Positions 1 through 11,190 of a DNA stretch of 55,717 nt are shown piece by piece. Source of the stretch: Priapulus caudatus (lineage: Eukaryota > Priapulida > Priapulimorpha > Priapulimorphida > Priapulidae). Positions within the stretch are counted from its first letter, which is position 1; each line of letters begins with the position of its first letter. The notes under the pieces are model-generated. The model saw only the letters and a program-made list of their open reading frames with translations. It made no database searches and was not told the DNA's origin. Both the position numbers and the translations under genes were made by a program. The stretch covers positions 359,491 through 415,207 of the forward strand of contig NW_014577172.1 of the NCBI RefSeq assembly GCF_000485595.1, given 5' to 3'.

Positions 1-177
1 AGCATGTCGCCTGTGAAGTCACGCGTAAACACGTAATAACAGTGGTTCAGCTAGCGTGGCAGTATATCACACGACCACTGCCACCGTGCGGCCACCGCTT
101 ACACAACGTGCCCTGCTATTAAGTTTAGTTACTCCACAGCAATATTTCCCGTGGCCTCATGCCGCGATAAATATTGT

Positions 178-213
<36 letters not shown>
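178..213. repeat. (AAT)n microsatellite
   Basis: About a dozen tandem AAT units, ending in an AGTAAT variant. Confidence 0.95.
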
Positions 214-214
<1 letters not shown>

Positions 215-372
215 GTAATGCTTTACTGACGAATATCTAGATAGAAAACGCCGAACTGTCCCGCATATGCCATAGAAAACCATCGTAAAACCTTTCTAAA
301 TTCCTTTTTAAACAGCCACTGAACTGCGTTAAAATACACAATTAAAAATAACAGCGTGATATCCAGCGCCTA

Positions 373-425
373 GATATCGCCAAGAGCGTATAAAGAAGCC
401 TTCTTTATACGCTCTTGATATCGCC
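373..425. repeat. Perfect 18-bp-arm palindrome between 9-bp direct repeats
   Basis: Arms CAAGAGCGTATAAAGAAG (381-398) and its exact reverse complement (400-417) are separated by a single C. The 9-mer GATATCGCC occurs at 373-381 and again at 417-425, overlapping the outermost base of each arm, so the hairpin looks like a small insertion with a target duplication. Confidence 0.85.
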
Positions 426-1484
426 CATCTATCAACTATCGCCTATAATATACATAATTATAAACGTTCCTAATCTTGACCGCACGCGCTGCTGGTACGG
501 GACAGAATGCGAACTCACTCGCATCTTGCGGTGGGGGGGGGGCTGAGGAGCACATTCCTCTGAAATCCGCATTTCTTTCATTAGAGTCAGATCCTCGCGA
601 TGTTAATTGTGTGTTTACATGCGCGAGTGTCTGTCTCGCTAATCCCACCATGACCGGCTAGGGCCAATGATTCCTCTCTGTTAATCCTTAAGGCAGCCTA
701 ATGGGGCCACGTTAAATTCGACGGGGGAAACTTTACGAACCGGTATCTCAATGCTTTGTCTGTGTTAAATCTAGCTGTCATCGTTGCCTAGCTATCAGCG
801 CAGAGATGCAGACGCACAGCTTTGCCTAACATTAAAGTCATCCGTGTGTCTGTAATGAGCCATTAAGCTAGCACGCGTCAGCGGTGCGCGTCCCCCATGA
901 ATGAATCTTATCCAGAAATGCAGCTAAACTCGCGGCTCTCGCATCGCGCGCTGCCTTTTGCAAAACCGACGGTCGGTATGAGAAATAATTTATAAGCCAC
1001 ACTCGACACCTGACCTGATTCGTCCGCTACAATCATTCGAGGACGGGTAGACACCAGCCATGTCAGCCCCGCGCTTCCTATCAACACAGCCGATCGTATC
1101 CGACACCATTAGTCACACTACAGTAATCTCACCTCTATACAAAGAAATCGAGAGTGATAATAAATTAGTACTGCTAGTAATGAGTATAGCTATTATAAAT
1201 TAAAGCTATATTATATAATTAGGCGGTACTTTGTAAGGGGTTGACGGCGGTAACGTCTTTTTTTCAATAAATAGATTGCCTGTGTTCTGTATCGAACAAT
1301 GCGTGCCTGTGTGACTGACTGTGTTATGTATATATCTCGAAATATCTCTCACAACATTCCAAAGATCAAGTTTGTCGGAAAGGTTAGACGTGTCTAGGAA
1401 AAGTAAACCGATAACAAATGTGCTGGTTTTTATTTTGTTTACCTGATCATCATTCATGACTATTTGTCATCATTTCTCTTTCAG

Positions 1485-1610
1485 ACGTAAACGAGTGCAA
1501 GAACAGTCCATGCCACAACATGGCTTATTGCACTAACACGTTAGGCAGCTACTATTGCACGTGTCTTCCTGGATTTATTGACGTCATGGGAGGCGGAATA
1601 ATGTGCATGG
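1485..1610 (+). CDS. EGF-like exon 1, Ca-binding type
   Basis: This 126-nt exon is flanked by TTTCAG and GTAAGT. It encodes one EGF-like domain that starts DVNEC, the Ca-ligand motif D-x-[DN]-E-C, and has six cysteines at residues 5, 10, 16, 25, 27 and 41. C3 to C5 (CTNTLGSYYCTC) fits the Asp/Asn beta-hydroxylation consensus C-x-[DN]-x4-[FY]-x-C-x-C. The C1-C2 loop is short (KNSP), and the C5-C6 loop is long and Met/Gly-rich (DVMGGGIM). Both differ from the GDG-type loop of most later domains. It is separated from the next visible exon by about 5.6 kb. Domain identity is certain from the pattern; its role as a rod segment is inferred. Confidence 0.9.
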
Positions 1611-3189
1611 GTAAGTAAATCCAACCAAGTATCTCCTTATAGAGTCTCACAATAATCATATAAGAGATTGTAGCGTAGTTTGCCCTCGTGTTTGCCATTA
1701 TTCTAAGAGAGTCGAACTAAAACCTCTTCTGGAATTTGGCCTTTCTATCGGCCTAGCCGCTTCTCTCCCTTTTGTCATTTTCTCTTTCTTTCTCCCGTCC
1801 ATTCTCTCCCCCCGTTAAGATATATGCACGTTTCATGACCTTGGTTTCTACCCGTGTTCTTGTGTTCCCATCGTTCATTTTAAGTTCGCAGTCCGTATAA
1901 TGCCAAAAGATTGATGAATACTTTTGCGAGCTGTTTACAGCTTCGTTGCCTGCACCAGTTATAATTTGTCTTCAACTTATCGACTCCAAGGACAGACACG
2001 ATGTACATATCAAGTCTATATTAATCAGTTAGACACTGTGGAAGTCCGCCTCTCTTGTATTCAAATCGGATTTGACATTGGGATTAGTTATATGTAAAAG
2101 AGTTTTGTGCATTGTAATTTGGCGTACAGAACAGGTTAGTTGTTTCTATAAGGCGTATTTCTCTGTTTAGATACTGACTTACTACCTGTATTACTACCTG
2201 TAGTAATAGGTATAAGCCATGGTCACAGTTGATTATGACATAAGATGGTCACGCTAACTTAAGCTTAGTGTATTTTTTATGAAATTTGGCATTAATGGAA
2301 TTCAGTCATGCGTATCAAATTAAAAAGATAGGTAAGCCGCGGTAAATTGCCACGATTTTAATAATGATTCCTAGAATAAGATTATGAAATGCCACTGGAT
2401 ATTCAGCAGTATCAATCTGTTATCGCGCTGTGGCAATGATTCTGAAATTATTCCTTTAAAGATAACAAATACGCCGCGTATATACGCACGACTATCCCCT
2501 CGACATCTAATAAAATTTGGAAAGAAATGTACGCAGTTACAGACTGCCACCACCATCGCTCGACACCTTAACATAAGCAACGTGCCTGGCTGTGAAAAAA
2601 CTATATGGAAATGAACTATGAGACGGATGAACCGTTCCACTTGCGACAGTATATATGTCTATGTAGACTAAAACCCTGAAGTATCTAACATAGTGCGACT
2701 ATGTGTAGTTGGCGAGACGTCTATAAACATTGGTTGGTATTGGTGCGTGGAAGTGCAAACCATAAGCCGTTACCCTTGACGCCCTTCCCTAGTTTTCTGT
2801 CAACAGCAGTCCTTTTAGGTCGGGCCTAGCGGGCTGTCCCAGTTTCACTCGCCTTTGGTCACGGCATGTACCCGCACTGTGCAACAGGTTTTTACGGTGT
2901 AGAGTCTTAAGGTGTAAAGAATATATCCTCCGCAGGTTCTTTGACAAGTGTAATAATACAAGTGTAATACGCTGTAATAAGCTGCGATTATGGAACATAT
3001 CCGACTTTCAACTGGACAGGGGGTCAATGATAAGAAACATTGTCACGTGACCTTACGTAAATGAATGAGTGCACATGAACGGGAGAGAGAAAGAGAATGA
3101 AGGAATAAGAGAAAGAGAGAAAGACGGAGAGAGTTAGAAGGGGGACATAGAGAGAAAGGGAAAGGATCAGAGAGGAAGATATTGAGCCG

Positions 3190-3685
3190 TCGGGTCCGTC
3201 TAAAGCGAATCGGTGGTTGAGGGGGTCGTAGCTACGCGACCGTGCACGCATACACGTGCGTGCGTGCTGCGTGCGTGAGTGCGTGCAGTGTATGGTTGTT
3301 GCGTAACCTCACAGCCGGACGAAATGATTGTTAGCGTGGCGCAACGATTTCTACAGTAAGAATGCGACGTAAATAATAGCTCTGTAAGTGTGAAGGGGGA
3401 AGGGGGGATGAGGGGAGGTGTGGAGGGTCACCCATATAGAGGTGTTACCTGACTGGGGGCCGTTGGTGTAGATCCACAAGATTAGTCCTGGTAATGTGAG
3501 CCTCAGGGTTCTTTTATCGCTTGGTGCCCGTGTCAGAAAAATCGGTAACTTTACGAAGAGGTTATAGATGTAAGAGTAGTTGCTTTCCCGTCTAACGATG
3601 ATGTAGCCTGGGCGGGCTTCGTGACATCCGGGTGTGTTGCCACAGTTATAATTATGTCAGTGGTTCTGGCTAGCGCCCCTAGACA
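3190..3685. repeat. Dispersed repeat, copy 1 (partner at 9150-9645)
   Basis: Both copies share colinear landmarks: CGCGACCGTGCACGCAT, then TATGGTTGTTGC, then AATGCGACGTAAATAATAG, then AGGTGTTAC/AGAGTGTTAC, then TTTTATCG-TTGGTGCCCG, then ATGTAGCCTGG. The copies differ by many small indels and substitutions. I see no ORF and no terminal structure. The boundaries are approximate. Confidence 0.75.
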
Positions 3686-4413
3686 CGGTGCTCCGTGGTA
3701 CAAGCAGTATATATATGATATATATATGGACGAGTAGAGCAGGCTATGGACCCACAAATCAGATCGATTTGACATAAGAGGCGAACGCGCACGCACGGAC
3801 GCACACACGCACGAACGAACGCACCACGCACACAAGCCGTGTACGCATCGCGCAGATATGTACGTACGGCGCGCGCACGCAGGCGTACATCATACTATGG
3901 CGACAGCATTCGAACGATAGCTTCTCCGCTACTGACGTCCAGCCACCGTCAACCATTGTGAAAAGCCCACTTAATGAGAAGTGGCACGCGGAAAAATTGG
4001 GGGAAGGTCGACTGCTCCTAACAGAACCTGTTAGCAGAAGGCACTATATCGACACCTACTACCGGCTAACTGCAAAATATTCGCCGGCGATTTGTCCATT
4101 AGCGCCTTCTCTTCGTATCAGGCCAATTCTGGCAATATCAGCGCCGCCGACTCACACCGCCGCTCTGCGCCCCCTGCTCGCCGATGTCCTAGGCGAATAG
4201 CAGCAACCATACGCGAATGCCGTTAGCAGTACCTTCCCTCATTGAGTGCGCTGTTCTATCGCCTCTGCGGTGGTAACCGTAATATAGTCGCGCTACGCCC
4301 ATTTCACTGTTGCGTGCTTGTAAAGGCGGGTAGGTTTACATCTACGCATTGAAGAAGGTCGCGCACTTACACTAGTATATTACAGTAACACCACCGAAGC
4401 TAGCGTAAGACGA

Positions 4414-4638
4414 CAGAGATGAGAGACGAGAGAGGAGAAGAGAGAGATGAGAGAGGAGAGAGAGAGAGAGTAGAGAATGGAAGCGAGCGCGGAGAGCGAG
4501 AGAGAGAGAGCGAGAGAGAGTGTGTGAGCGAGCGAGAGAGAAAGGGGAGAGTGAGAGAGAAAGAGAGAGAGAAAGAGAGACAAGGGAGAGTTAGAGAAAG
4601 TGAGAAAGAGCGAGAGAGTGAGTGAGCGAAAAGGAAAG

Positions 4639-4672
<34 letters not shown>

Positions 4673-4705
4673 GAGAGAGGGAGAGAGAGCGGAGAGAGCG
4701 AGAGC

Positions 4706-4752
<47 letters not shown>

Positions 4753-4952
4753 AGAGCGAGAGCCGAGAGCGAGACGAGAGCAGAAGAGAGAGTGAGAGAG
4801 AGTGACGAGCAGAGAGTAAGAGATGAGAGAGAGAGAGAAAGAGAGAGAGAGGAGGAGAGAGAGAGAAGAAAGTGAGAGAGAGCGAGAGAGCGAAGAGAGA
4901 GAGAGCGCGAAGAGAGAGAGAGAGAGAGTCGAGAAAAGCAGAAGAGAGATAA

Positions 4953-4983
<31 letters not shown>

Positions 4984-5036
4984 AGCAGAGAGAGAGAGAG
5001 AGAGAGAAGCGAGATAGCGAGACAGAAGAGAGAGAT

Positions 5037-5093
<57 letters not shown>

Positions 5094-5175
5094 AGCGAGA
5101 GAGAGAGAGAGATAAGAGAGCGAGAGCTGAAGACGAGAGCGGAGAAGAGAAGAGAGAGTGAGAGAGGAGTGAGAG

Positions 5176-5207
<32 letters not shown>

Positions 5208-5229
5208 GCGAGAGAGACGAGAAAGAGAG

Positions 5230-5265
<36 letters not shown>

Positions 5266-5549
5266 TGAGAGAGCGAAGCGAGGAGAGAGAGGAGAGATGA
5301 GAGAAGAGAGAGAGAGATAGCCGAGAGAGAGAGAGAGAGAGACGAGACGAGTAAGAGGATGATGAGAGGAGAGAGAAGAGAGATGAGAGAGAGAGAGAGG
5401 AGAGAGAGCGCCAGGAGAGAGGAAAGAAGGAAAGGAGATAGAAAGAGAGAGAGAGAAAGAGAGAGAGAAGACGACGAGAGAGAGAGAGAGAGAGTGAGAG
5501 AAGTCGAGGAGAGAAAAGGAGAGAGAGAGAGAGGACGAGAGAGAGCGAG

Positions 5550-5581
<32 letters not shown>

Positions 5582-5801
5582 CGCGAACGAGAGAGAGAGA
5601 CGAGATGAGAGAGAGTGAGAGAGAAGAGAGAGCCGAGAGAGAGAAGAGAGAGTGAAGAGAGGAGAGATGACGAGAGAAGAGAGAAGAGAGAGAGCGCAGA
5701 GAAGAGAGAGAGTGAGACGAGAGAGAGAGAGAGAGAAGGAGAGAGAGAGAGAGAGACGAGAGAGAGAGAGGAGAAGAGGAGAGCAGAGAGAGAGTGAAGA
5801 G
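4414..5801. repeat. Large (GA)n / degenerate AG-only array
   Basis: About 1.4 kb is almost pure purine on the + strand: GAGA runs with interspersed GAGC, GAGT and GACGAG variants. It is bounded by GCGGCCGC just downstream. The long apparent reading frames across it (Ser/Leu-rich on one strand, Arg/Glu-rich on the other) follow from the dinucleotide composition and are not genes. Confidence 0.95.
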
Positions 5802-7254
5802 TCGCGGCCGCGCTATACGCGAGCAACGTGAATCTTTGTATGCACGCGTGACAAAACCAGGATAATCCGACCTCCTCACACTTACGATGTCCGGACAATC
5901 TTGTCTGCGGCCGCCCTCAGCAAATAGATTACAAAGTTTAGCGACCGGCTGGAGTTTACGGTTTCGACTGCGCCGCCTTACATTGTTCCACCGTCCTATA
6001 CCGCGGCGTACATAGCTGCATCCTCTACCTCAGTTTTAGTAATAAGACATTGATACATGAACTGCAAGCCTTGCTGAATGTTGTGGGAAGTGGTTTTTCA
6101 CAATAGGAGGTCTTTACGATTGGTACTCGCGCCGTCTGGATAGTTCACTCCTTGGTTTGGGTTACGGGAGAAATGTTTCGATGAGAAATTACTATGACCG
6201 CCATTTTGAAAGACGCTAGCCCTTGGTCAAGCTCTCGTGGCACTCACTTCGAAAAATTTTAGTTTTTTCTGCGAATTCACCTATTGTTATCCGACAACGG
6301 CTCACACCGGAAAATTACCTGAAATATGCGAATGACAATAGACCTTGTAAGATAGTAGCGAATAAAAAAAATGAAAACCTAAGCCGCGTAAGATGTTGAA
6401 AAGAAAGCTTACACGATGAAACAACCTAACAACACGCTAACACACTCGAGTAAAGTTTTGAAAATTAGCCGTGGCCAAGATATACTACGCAATGCATATA
6501 TGAGCAGCTCGTGAGCGTACCTGTATGAAACAAGCGCAATCATATCCTCGACCCGACACATGCACTTCATCACACACGAAATATTCGAAATATTTTCGTA
6601 AAAAGACACTTACTGTATGGCGGACGCTATCCAAAAAAAAGATGCTATTAATCCAGCAGAAAGTGTTGGCGCATTAACGTTCTAGTTATGGTCACGTGGT
6701 CCCGTTTCAGAAATTCACATAAATACTTAGATATTATTATAAGTCTTAAGAATGTCAATCAATATTTGTGAATGAAGTTCGTGCACTACTATAAGCGACA
6801 TTACAATTAACGACAGCATGTCTATTATAGAATCTTCTACGATGCTTCTTCCATAAACGATTAATCGTCCGCTCGGCTTTTGCCGGACCATGTCAAATCT
6901 GAAAGAACTGGTCAGTCTATATAATTATATAAGTGCAAAGTAGAAGAATTAAAGTCCCATATGCAGACGAAACCGTGTTAGAAACGACGCATTAAAAACA
7001 CCACGCTAGTCTAAATTAACTCTTTCCAGGTCTAGATTATTACGAAACTATTAATATAGATATAAGATTAATCAAGATATTAAAAATAAAATAAGATTTG
7101 TAAAGATAGAAGATTTAATCATCGACTATGAGATATTATTCTATATAATTATTCAATTTCTACTTCTTTACTTATTCAATAGTCCTATTATGGGTTTTTG
7201 TCGGTTCCTGTGTGGAGCGTGGACTGATGCTAGCTTTGTTCGGCTGGCCTGCAG

Positions 7255-7402
7255 TCCGGGGAGGATGAGTGTCAGCTGCTAGCGGACGCCGGTAGAACAG
7301 GGCGCTCTGTGCCGACAACGCCCACTGTGTCAACGTTCCCCGGAAGCTTCTACTGCGTCTGCAACGACGATATCACCGGAAACGGATACGAGCGCTGCGA
7401 AG
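7255..7402 (+). pseudogene. EGF-like exon, frame-broken (assembly noise or decay)
   Basis: An acceptor CTGCAG ends at 7254 and a donor GTGAGT starts at 7403. The ends read as an EGF domain (DEC near the start; GSFYCVC and GNGYERCEG at the end). The middle reads as ADNAHCVNVP only in another frame, joined to GSF by one extra C near 7341, and the first part needs at least one more indel. Its length of 148 nt is not a multiple of three, whereas intact exons are 117-138 nt. It lies next to a 25-N gap and noisy repeats, so sequence error is more likely than true inactivation. Confidence 0.7.
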
Positions 7403-7427
7403 GTGAGTCCGAAAATCCATATAAACG

Positions 7428-7548
7428 ATCCGCATTACGATCCGTTATTACGACCAGGTCATTACGATCTCGTATTACGACGCGAGCATTACGATCCGCT
7501 ATTACGATCAGCATTACGATTGACGATCCGCATTACGATGCCGTATCA
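7428..7548. repeat. Minisatellite of about 12 bp, unit ATTACGATCCGC
   Basis: Irregular tandem copies of ATTACGATCCG(C/T) run up to the N gap. The same unit forms a cleaner array at 9651-9758. Confidence 0.85.
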
Positions 7549-7573
7549 NNNNNNNNNNNNNNNNNNNNNNNNN
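7549..7573. other. Assembly gap of 25 N
   Basis: Exactly 25 N. A second run of exactly 25 N occurs at 33119-33143, so this is a placeholder length rather than a measured gap. Confidence 0.98.
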
Positions 7574-7703
7574 AGAGATACGCAGAGAGAAGAGCAGAGG
7601 AGAGAGAGAGAGAAAGAGAGGAGAGAGAGAGAGAGAATGAGAGAGAGGAGAGAGAGCAGAGAGAGAGAAGAGAGAGATGAAAAGCAGAGAGTGAGAAACG
7701 AGA

Positions 7704-7737
<34 letters not shown>

Positions 7738-7772
7738 CAGGAAAGAGAGAAAGAGAGAGCAGAGCAGGCGAG

Positions 7773-7809
<37 letters not shown>

Positions 7810-8325
7810 GAGAAGAGAGAGAAAGGGAGAATGAGGAGAGCGAGAGAGAGAGCGAGTGAGAGAGAGAGAGAGAAGAAGAAGAGAAAGAGAGGAGGCGGGA
7901 ATGAGAGAAAGACAGTGAGAGGAGAGAGAGAGAGAGGAGAGAGATGAGAGAGAGAGAGAGAGAGAGAGAGCGAGAAGGGAGGGAAGAGAGAGAGCAGAGG
8001 AGAGAGATGAAGAAGAGAAAAGGAGAATAGAGAGGAGAGAGAGAGGGAGAGAAGAGAGGAGGACCAGGAGAGAAAGAGAGAAGGAGAGAGAGAGACAAGA
8101 GAAACGAGAGAGAGAGAGAGAGAAGCGGGCGGCGGGAGAGAAAGAGAGAAAGAGAGAAAAGAGAAAGAAGAGAGAGAGAGAGAAAGAGAGAAGATGAGAA
8201 AGGAGAGAAAGGAGAAAGAGAGAAGAGAGACAAGCTAGAAGAAAGGAGCGGGAGAAAGAGAGAAAGAGAGAAAAAGAGATAAGAGAAAGCTAGAAAAGAA
8301 ATGGAGGGGGATAAGAGAGAGCAAC
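7574..8325. repeat. (GA)n-rich purine tract
   Basis: About 750 bp of degenerate GAGA/GAAAGA directly after the N gap. Reading frames across it are low-complexity artefacts. Confidence 0.93.
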
Positions 8326-8689
8326 ATCTGGGATCCTGAATAGTCTCTCCGTAGGGTAATGCCTTTTGTAAAGGATCAAACATTTTGTAGCGGAACCGCC
8401 AGAACCGAAAAACACTTTCAACTTTCAAGAACAAAACAGTCTAGAAAGCAACGAGGATTTTGCAGTAGAAACTTTTCGAATACATTACAGCCAAGCGTCA
8501 AAATTCCAGAGTATGTCTTGCGCGTGTGCGATACCGCGCTTATTGAATAATATATCGTTTAAACATATCAGATTTCTATCGGCGGGCTAACATTGATCAT
8601 GTATGAATCCTTTGTAAGTTATAGATCAAGTATGGACTTGGGGACGTTTATATGTATCATTATATATTATATACTATATTATATATATT

Positions 8690-8738
8690 GCTGTGTGTGT
8701 GTGTGTATGTGTGGTGTGTGTGTGTGGTGTGTGTGTTA

Positions 8739-8791
<53 letters not shown>

Positions 8792-8965
8792 CTGTGTGTG
8801 TTGTTGTGTGTGTGTGTGTGTGTGTGTGTGTGGTGTGCTGTGTGTGTTGTGCGTGTTGTGTGCGTGTGTGTGTGTGCTGTGGCTGTGCGTGCGCGTGCGT
8901 GCATGTGTGTGCTGCGCGTGTGTGCATGTGTGTGCATTTGTATAGTCTGTTGTGCGCGGCTGTGT
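8690..8965. repeat. (TG)n microsatellite with variants
   Basis: About 270 bp of TG repeat interrupted by TGC, TTG and CGTG. The Cys/Val and His/Thr reading frames here are artefacts of the repeat. Confidence 0.95.
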
Positions 8966-9149
8966 GTGTATGTATATATTATTATTACATTCTATGAAAT
9001 CACGCTATCGATCCAAACAGCAATTTCCTTTATGACGCTGCCAGCTCGTTGGGCGGTGCATTTGGTGTTCAGCGAGAAGTTTACGTTTCGGGATGACTCG
9101 CGCGTTTTCCCCAACAATCATCCGATTTCAGGAGCCGTCAAATTGATCC

Positions 9150-9645
9150 GTCCGGTCCTCTAAAAGCGAATCGCGGGCGGTGAGGGCGTCAGTTAGCACG
9201 CGACCGTGCACGCATCACGCGCGTTGCGTGCCCGCCTGCCGTGCTGTGCGGTGTTATGGTTGTTGCCGTAACCACACGCCGTACGAAATGCATTTTTACG
9301 TGCGCACGATTTCAACAGTAACAATGCGACGTAAATAATAGCTCTGCTAGTGTGCAAGTGTGGGATGGGCGTGATGAGGTGGAGGCGTGGAGCGGTCACC
9401 ATACAGAGTGTTACGCGACTGGCGCGGCTTGTTGTTTAGACCACAGAATTAGTCGTTAAATGTTGAGCCTGAAGATCTTTTATCGTTGGTGCCCGGTCAG
9501 AAAATCGTTAAACTTTAGCGAAATGCCGTTATTAGATTGCTAAGAGTAGCTTGCTTGCCACGTCTACGATATGTAGCCTGGCGGCTCGTGACACCGGTGT
9601 TTTTACCACAGTTCTAATTATGTCGTTGCTTCCGTTAGCCGCCCT
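9150..9645. repeat. Dispersed repeat, copy 2 (partner at 3190-3685)
   Basis: Colinear with the first copy over about 0.5 kb with many short indels, and running directly into the ATTACGATCCG minisatellite. No coding potential is visible. Confidence 0.75.
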
Positions 9646-9650
9646 GACAA

Positions 9651-9758
9651 CGCTTCCATTACGATCCGTATTACGATCCGTATTACGATCCGCATTACGA
9701 TCCGTATTACGATCCGTAGTACGATCCGTATTACGATCAGCACTACGATCCGTATTCG
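9651..9758. repeat. ATTACGATCCGT minisatellite
   Basis: Eight or so 12-bp units with single-base changes. It is the same unit as at 7428-7548, about 2.1 kb upstream. Confidence 0.9.
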
Positions 9759-10032
9759 TGGTGCAGGTAAAAGCCGCGCGTGAGACCCCGTGGCACGCGT
9801 GTGTGAGAGAAAGAGTTACAGCGCACCCCGCTGTGGAATCCTACACCCTACCCGTATATAGAGACTCTAGTTAGACGAAGGGTTGCAGACGCCAACCTCA
9901 CATTCTTACGCGCGCACTACACTAATAGAAGGGCGCGGGCTCGCGTGGCGCAGATCCCCTCCGTCGATTACCACAGCAGATCGTTAACGTTACCGCAGTC
10001 CTGTGCCGCAGGTATGTAAAACTGCCCATCCC

Positions 10033-10041
10033 CACTCTCTC

Positions 10042-10093
<52 letters not shown>
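10033..10093. repeat. (CT)n microsatellite
   Basis: An almost uninterrupted CT run of about 60 bp. Confidence 0.95.
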
Positions 10094-10094
<1 letters not shown>

Positions 10095-10855
10095 TATACG
10101 CCCGTCGCCGCTATGCTCCCGAGCCTGTCACATAACGGCTGTGCAATTCGCTTGTTGATCCTTTAGGTAAAACGCGTCACTTACCTGTCAACTACGATGA
10201 TATATGGAGAGGGAACAAAGTAGACAGACCGCGCGCGCGCATTCAGACACGAATCAATGCTCTTCAAAATAAGCGCCATCAATGTCAACCCCCGTTCCCC
10301 TGACATACAGACACCCGCTCAATTTCCAACGACAAATCGGATTCGATTTAGTAAATCGCCGAGTGGCTCCATAGAAAAAAAAATCGAAATTCGACTTAAG
10401 CGGTGTGAAACGGCCGGTCGCTTTACGGAAAATAGCAGGTGTGCTATTTTGTCACGGCCGGGCTCTCTGTGAGCGTGTTCTTGTAACTAAACAGCTTATA
10501 CGAAGCTGAACGTTCGAGCAACGCGTTCATGCGTCACTCGCCGCGAGTACATGAGTGTTAACGCGATATTTATAACTATTATCAAGAGCTGATAAATACC
10601 TTGATAATAATACCTTGATAATAATAATAAATACTTGCTATTATGCGATATCAACGCGTAACAAAGACAAGCAGCCTCTCGGGTCGCGGGTAAGAGGCAT
10701 GCAGGTGCATACTGCAGTATTAACGGACACTGACGAGCGAGAGATAGACAGATACTGAGATACTGAGATAGGCAGGAATGTCAGACTCCCCTTCAACCTT
10801 CGACGTTTATTGGGTGTCGGAGCCAACGCGCATGCGCAACGAGTGGAACGAGCGC

Positions 10856-11190
10856 GGAGAGAACGCGAGTGACAGCGCGAATCAACGTGCTGAATAGAAA
10901 CATGATGATCATCGTCATCATCATCTGCTGTTGCCTGAGACATGGGGTGCGTGGGTGAGACATGGGGGTGCGTGGGTGAGACATGGGGGTGCGTGGGTGA
11001 GACATGGGGGTGCGTGGGAGAGAACGCGAGTGACAGCGCGAATCAACGTGCTGAATAGAAACATGATGATCATCGTCATCATCATCTGCTGTTGGGTGAG
11101 ACATGGGGGTGCGTGGGTGAGACATGGGGGTGCGTGGGTGAGACATGGGGGTGCGTGGGTGAGACATGGGGGTGCGTGGGTGAGACATGG
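10856..11190. repeat. Nested repeat: 77-bp direct repeat plus 21-bp minisatellite
   Basis: A segment beginning GAGAGAACGCGAGTGACAGC occurs at 10856-10933 and again at 11018-11094. Each copy is followed by tandem 21-bp units containing GTGAGACATGGGGGTGC (about four units after the first, five after the second). Each copy also holds the self-complementary stretch ATGATGATCATCGTCATCAT. The apparent VRHGGAW repeat peptide comes from the 21-bp unit and has no other support as a protein. Confidence 0.9.

Larger units (their letters stand above)
1..1484. other. Non-coding, probably intron or 5' flank
   Basis: I see no EGF exon or other recognisable coding segment here. The stretch holds an (AAT)n microsatellite at 178-213, a near-perfect palindrome at 381-417 and a G homopolymer near 533-541. 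Because the first exon starts in phase 1 this is most simply an intron, but a promoter cannot be excluded. Confidence 0.5.
1611..7254 (+). other. Intron, about 5.6 kb, repeat-rich
   Basis: This lies between EGF exon 1 and the broken EGF exon at 7255. I found no convincing EGF exon inside. It contains a GA-rich stretch (3085-3180), a copy of a dispersed repeat (3190-3685), a GC-rich CA/CG tract (3780-3890) and the 1.4-kb GA array (4414-5801). Short ORFs within are repeat shadows or lack codon or motif support. Confidence 0.7.

Noticed and set aside
4380-5898. Open frames of several hundred codons rich in Ser/Leu or Arg/Glu
   Set aside because: They are six-frame shadows of the GA array, with no other composition, start context or splice support.
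7514-8434. 306-codon Ser/Leu-rich reverse frame crossing the N run
   Set aside because: It reads through 25 N and a GA tract, so it is an artefact.
8652-9163. Cys/Val-rich and His/Thr-rich frames
   Set aside because: Products of the TG dinucleotide repeat.
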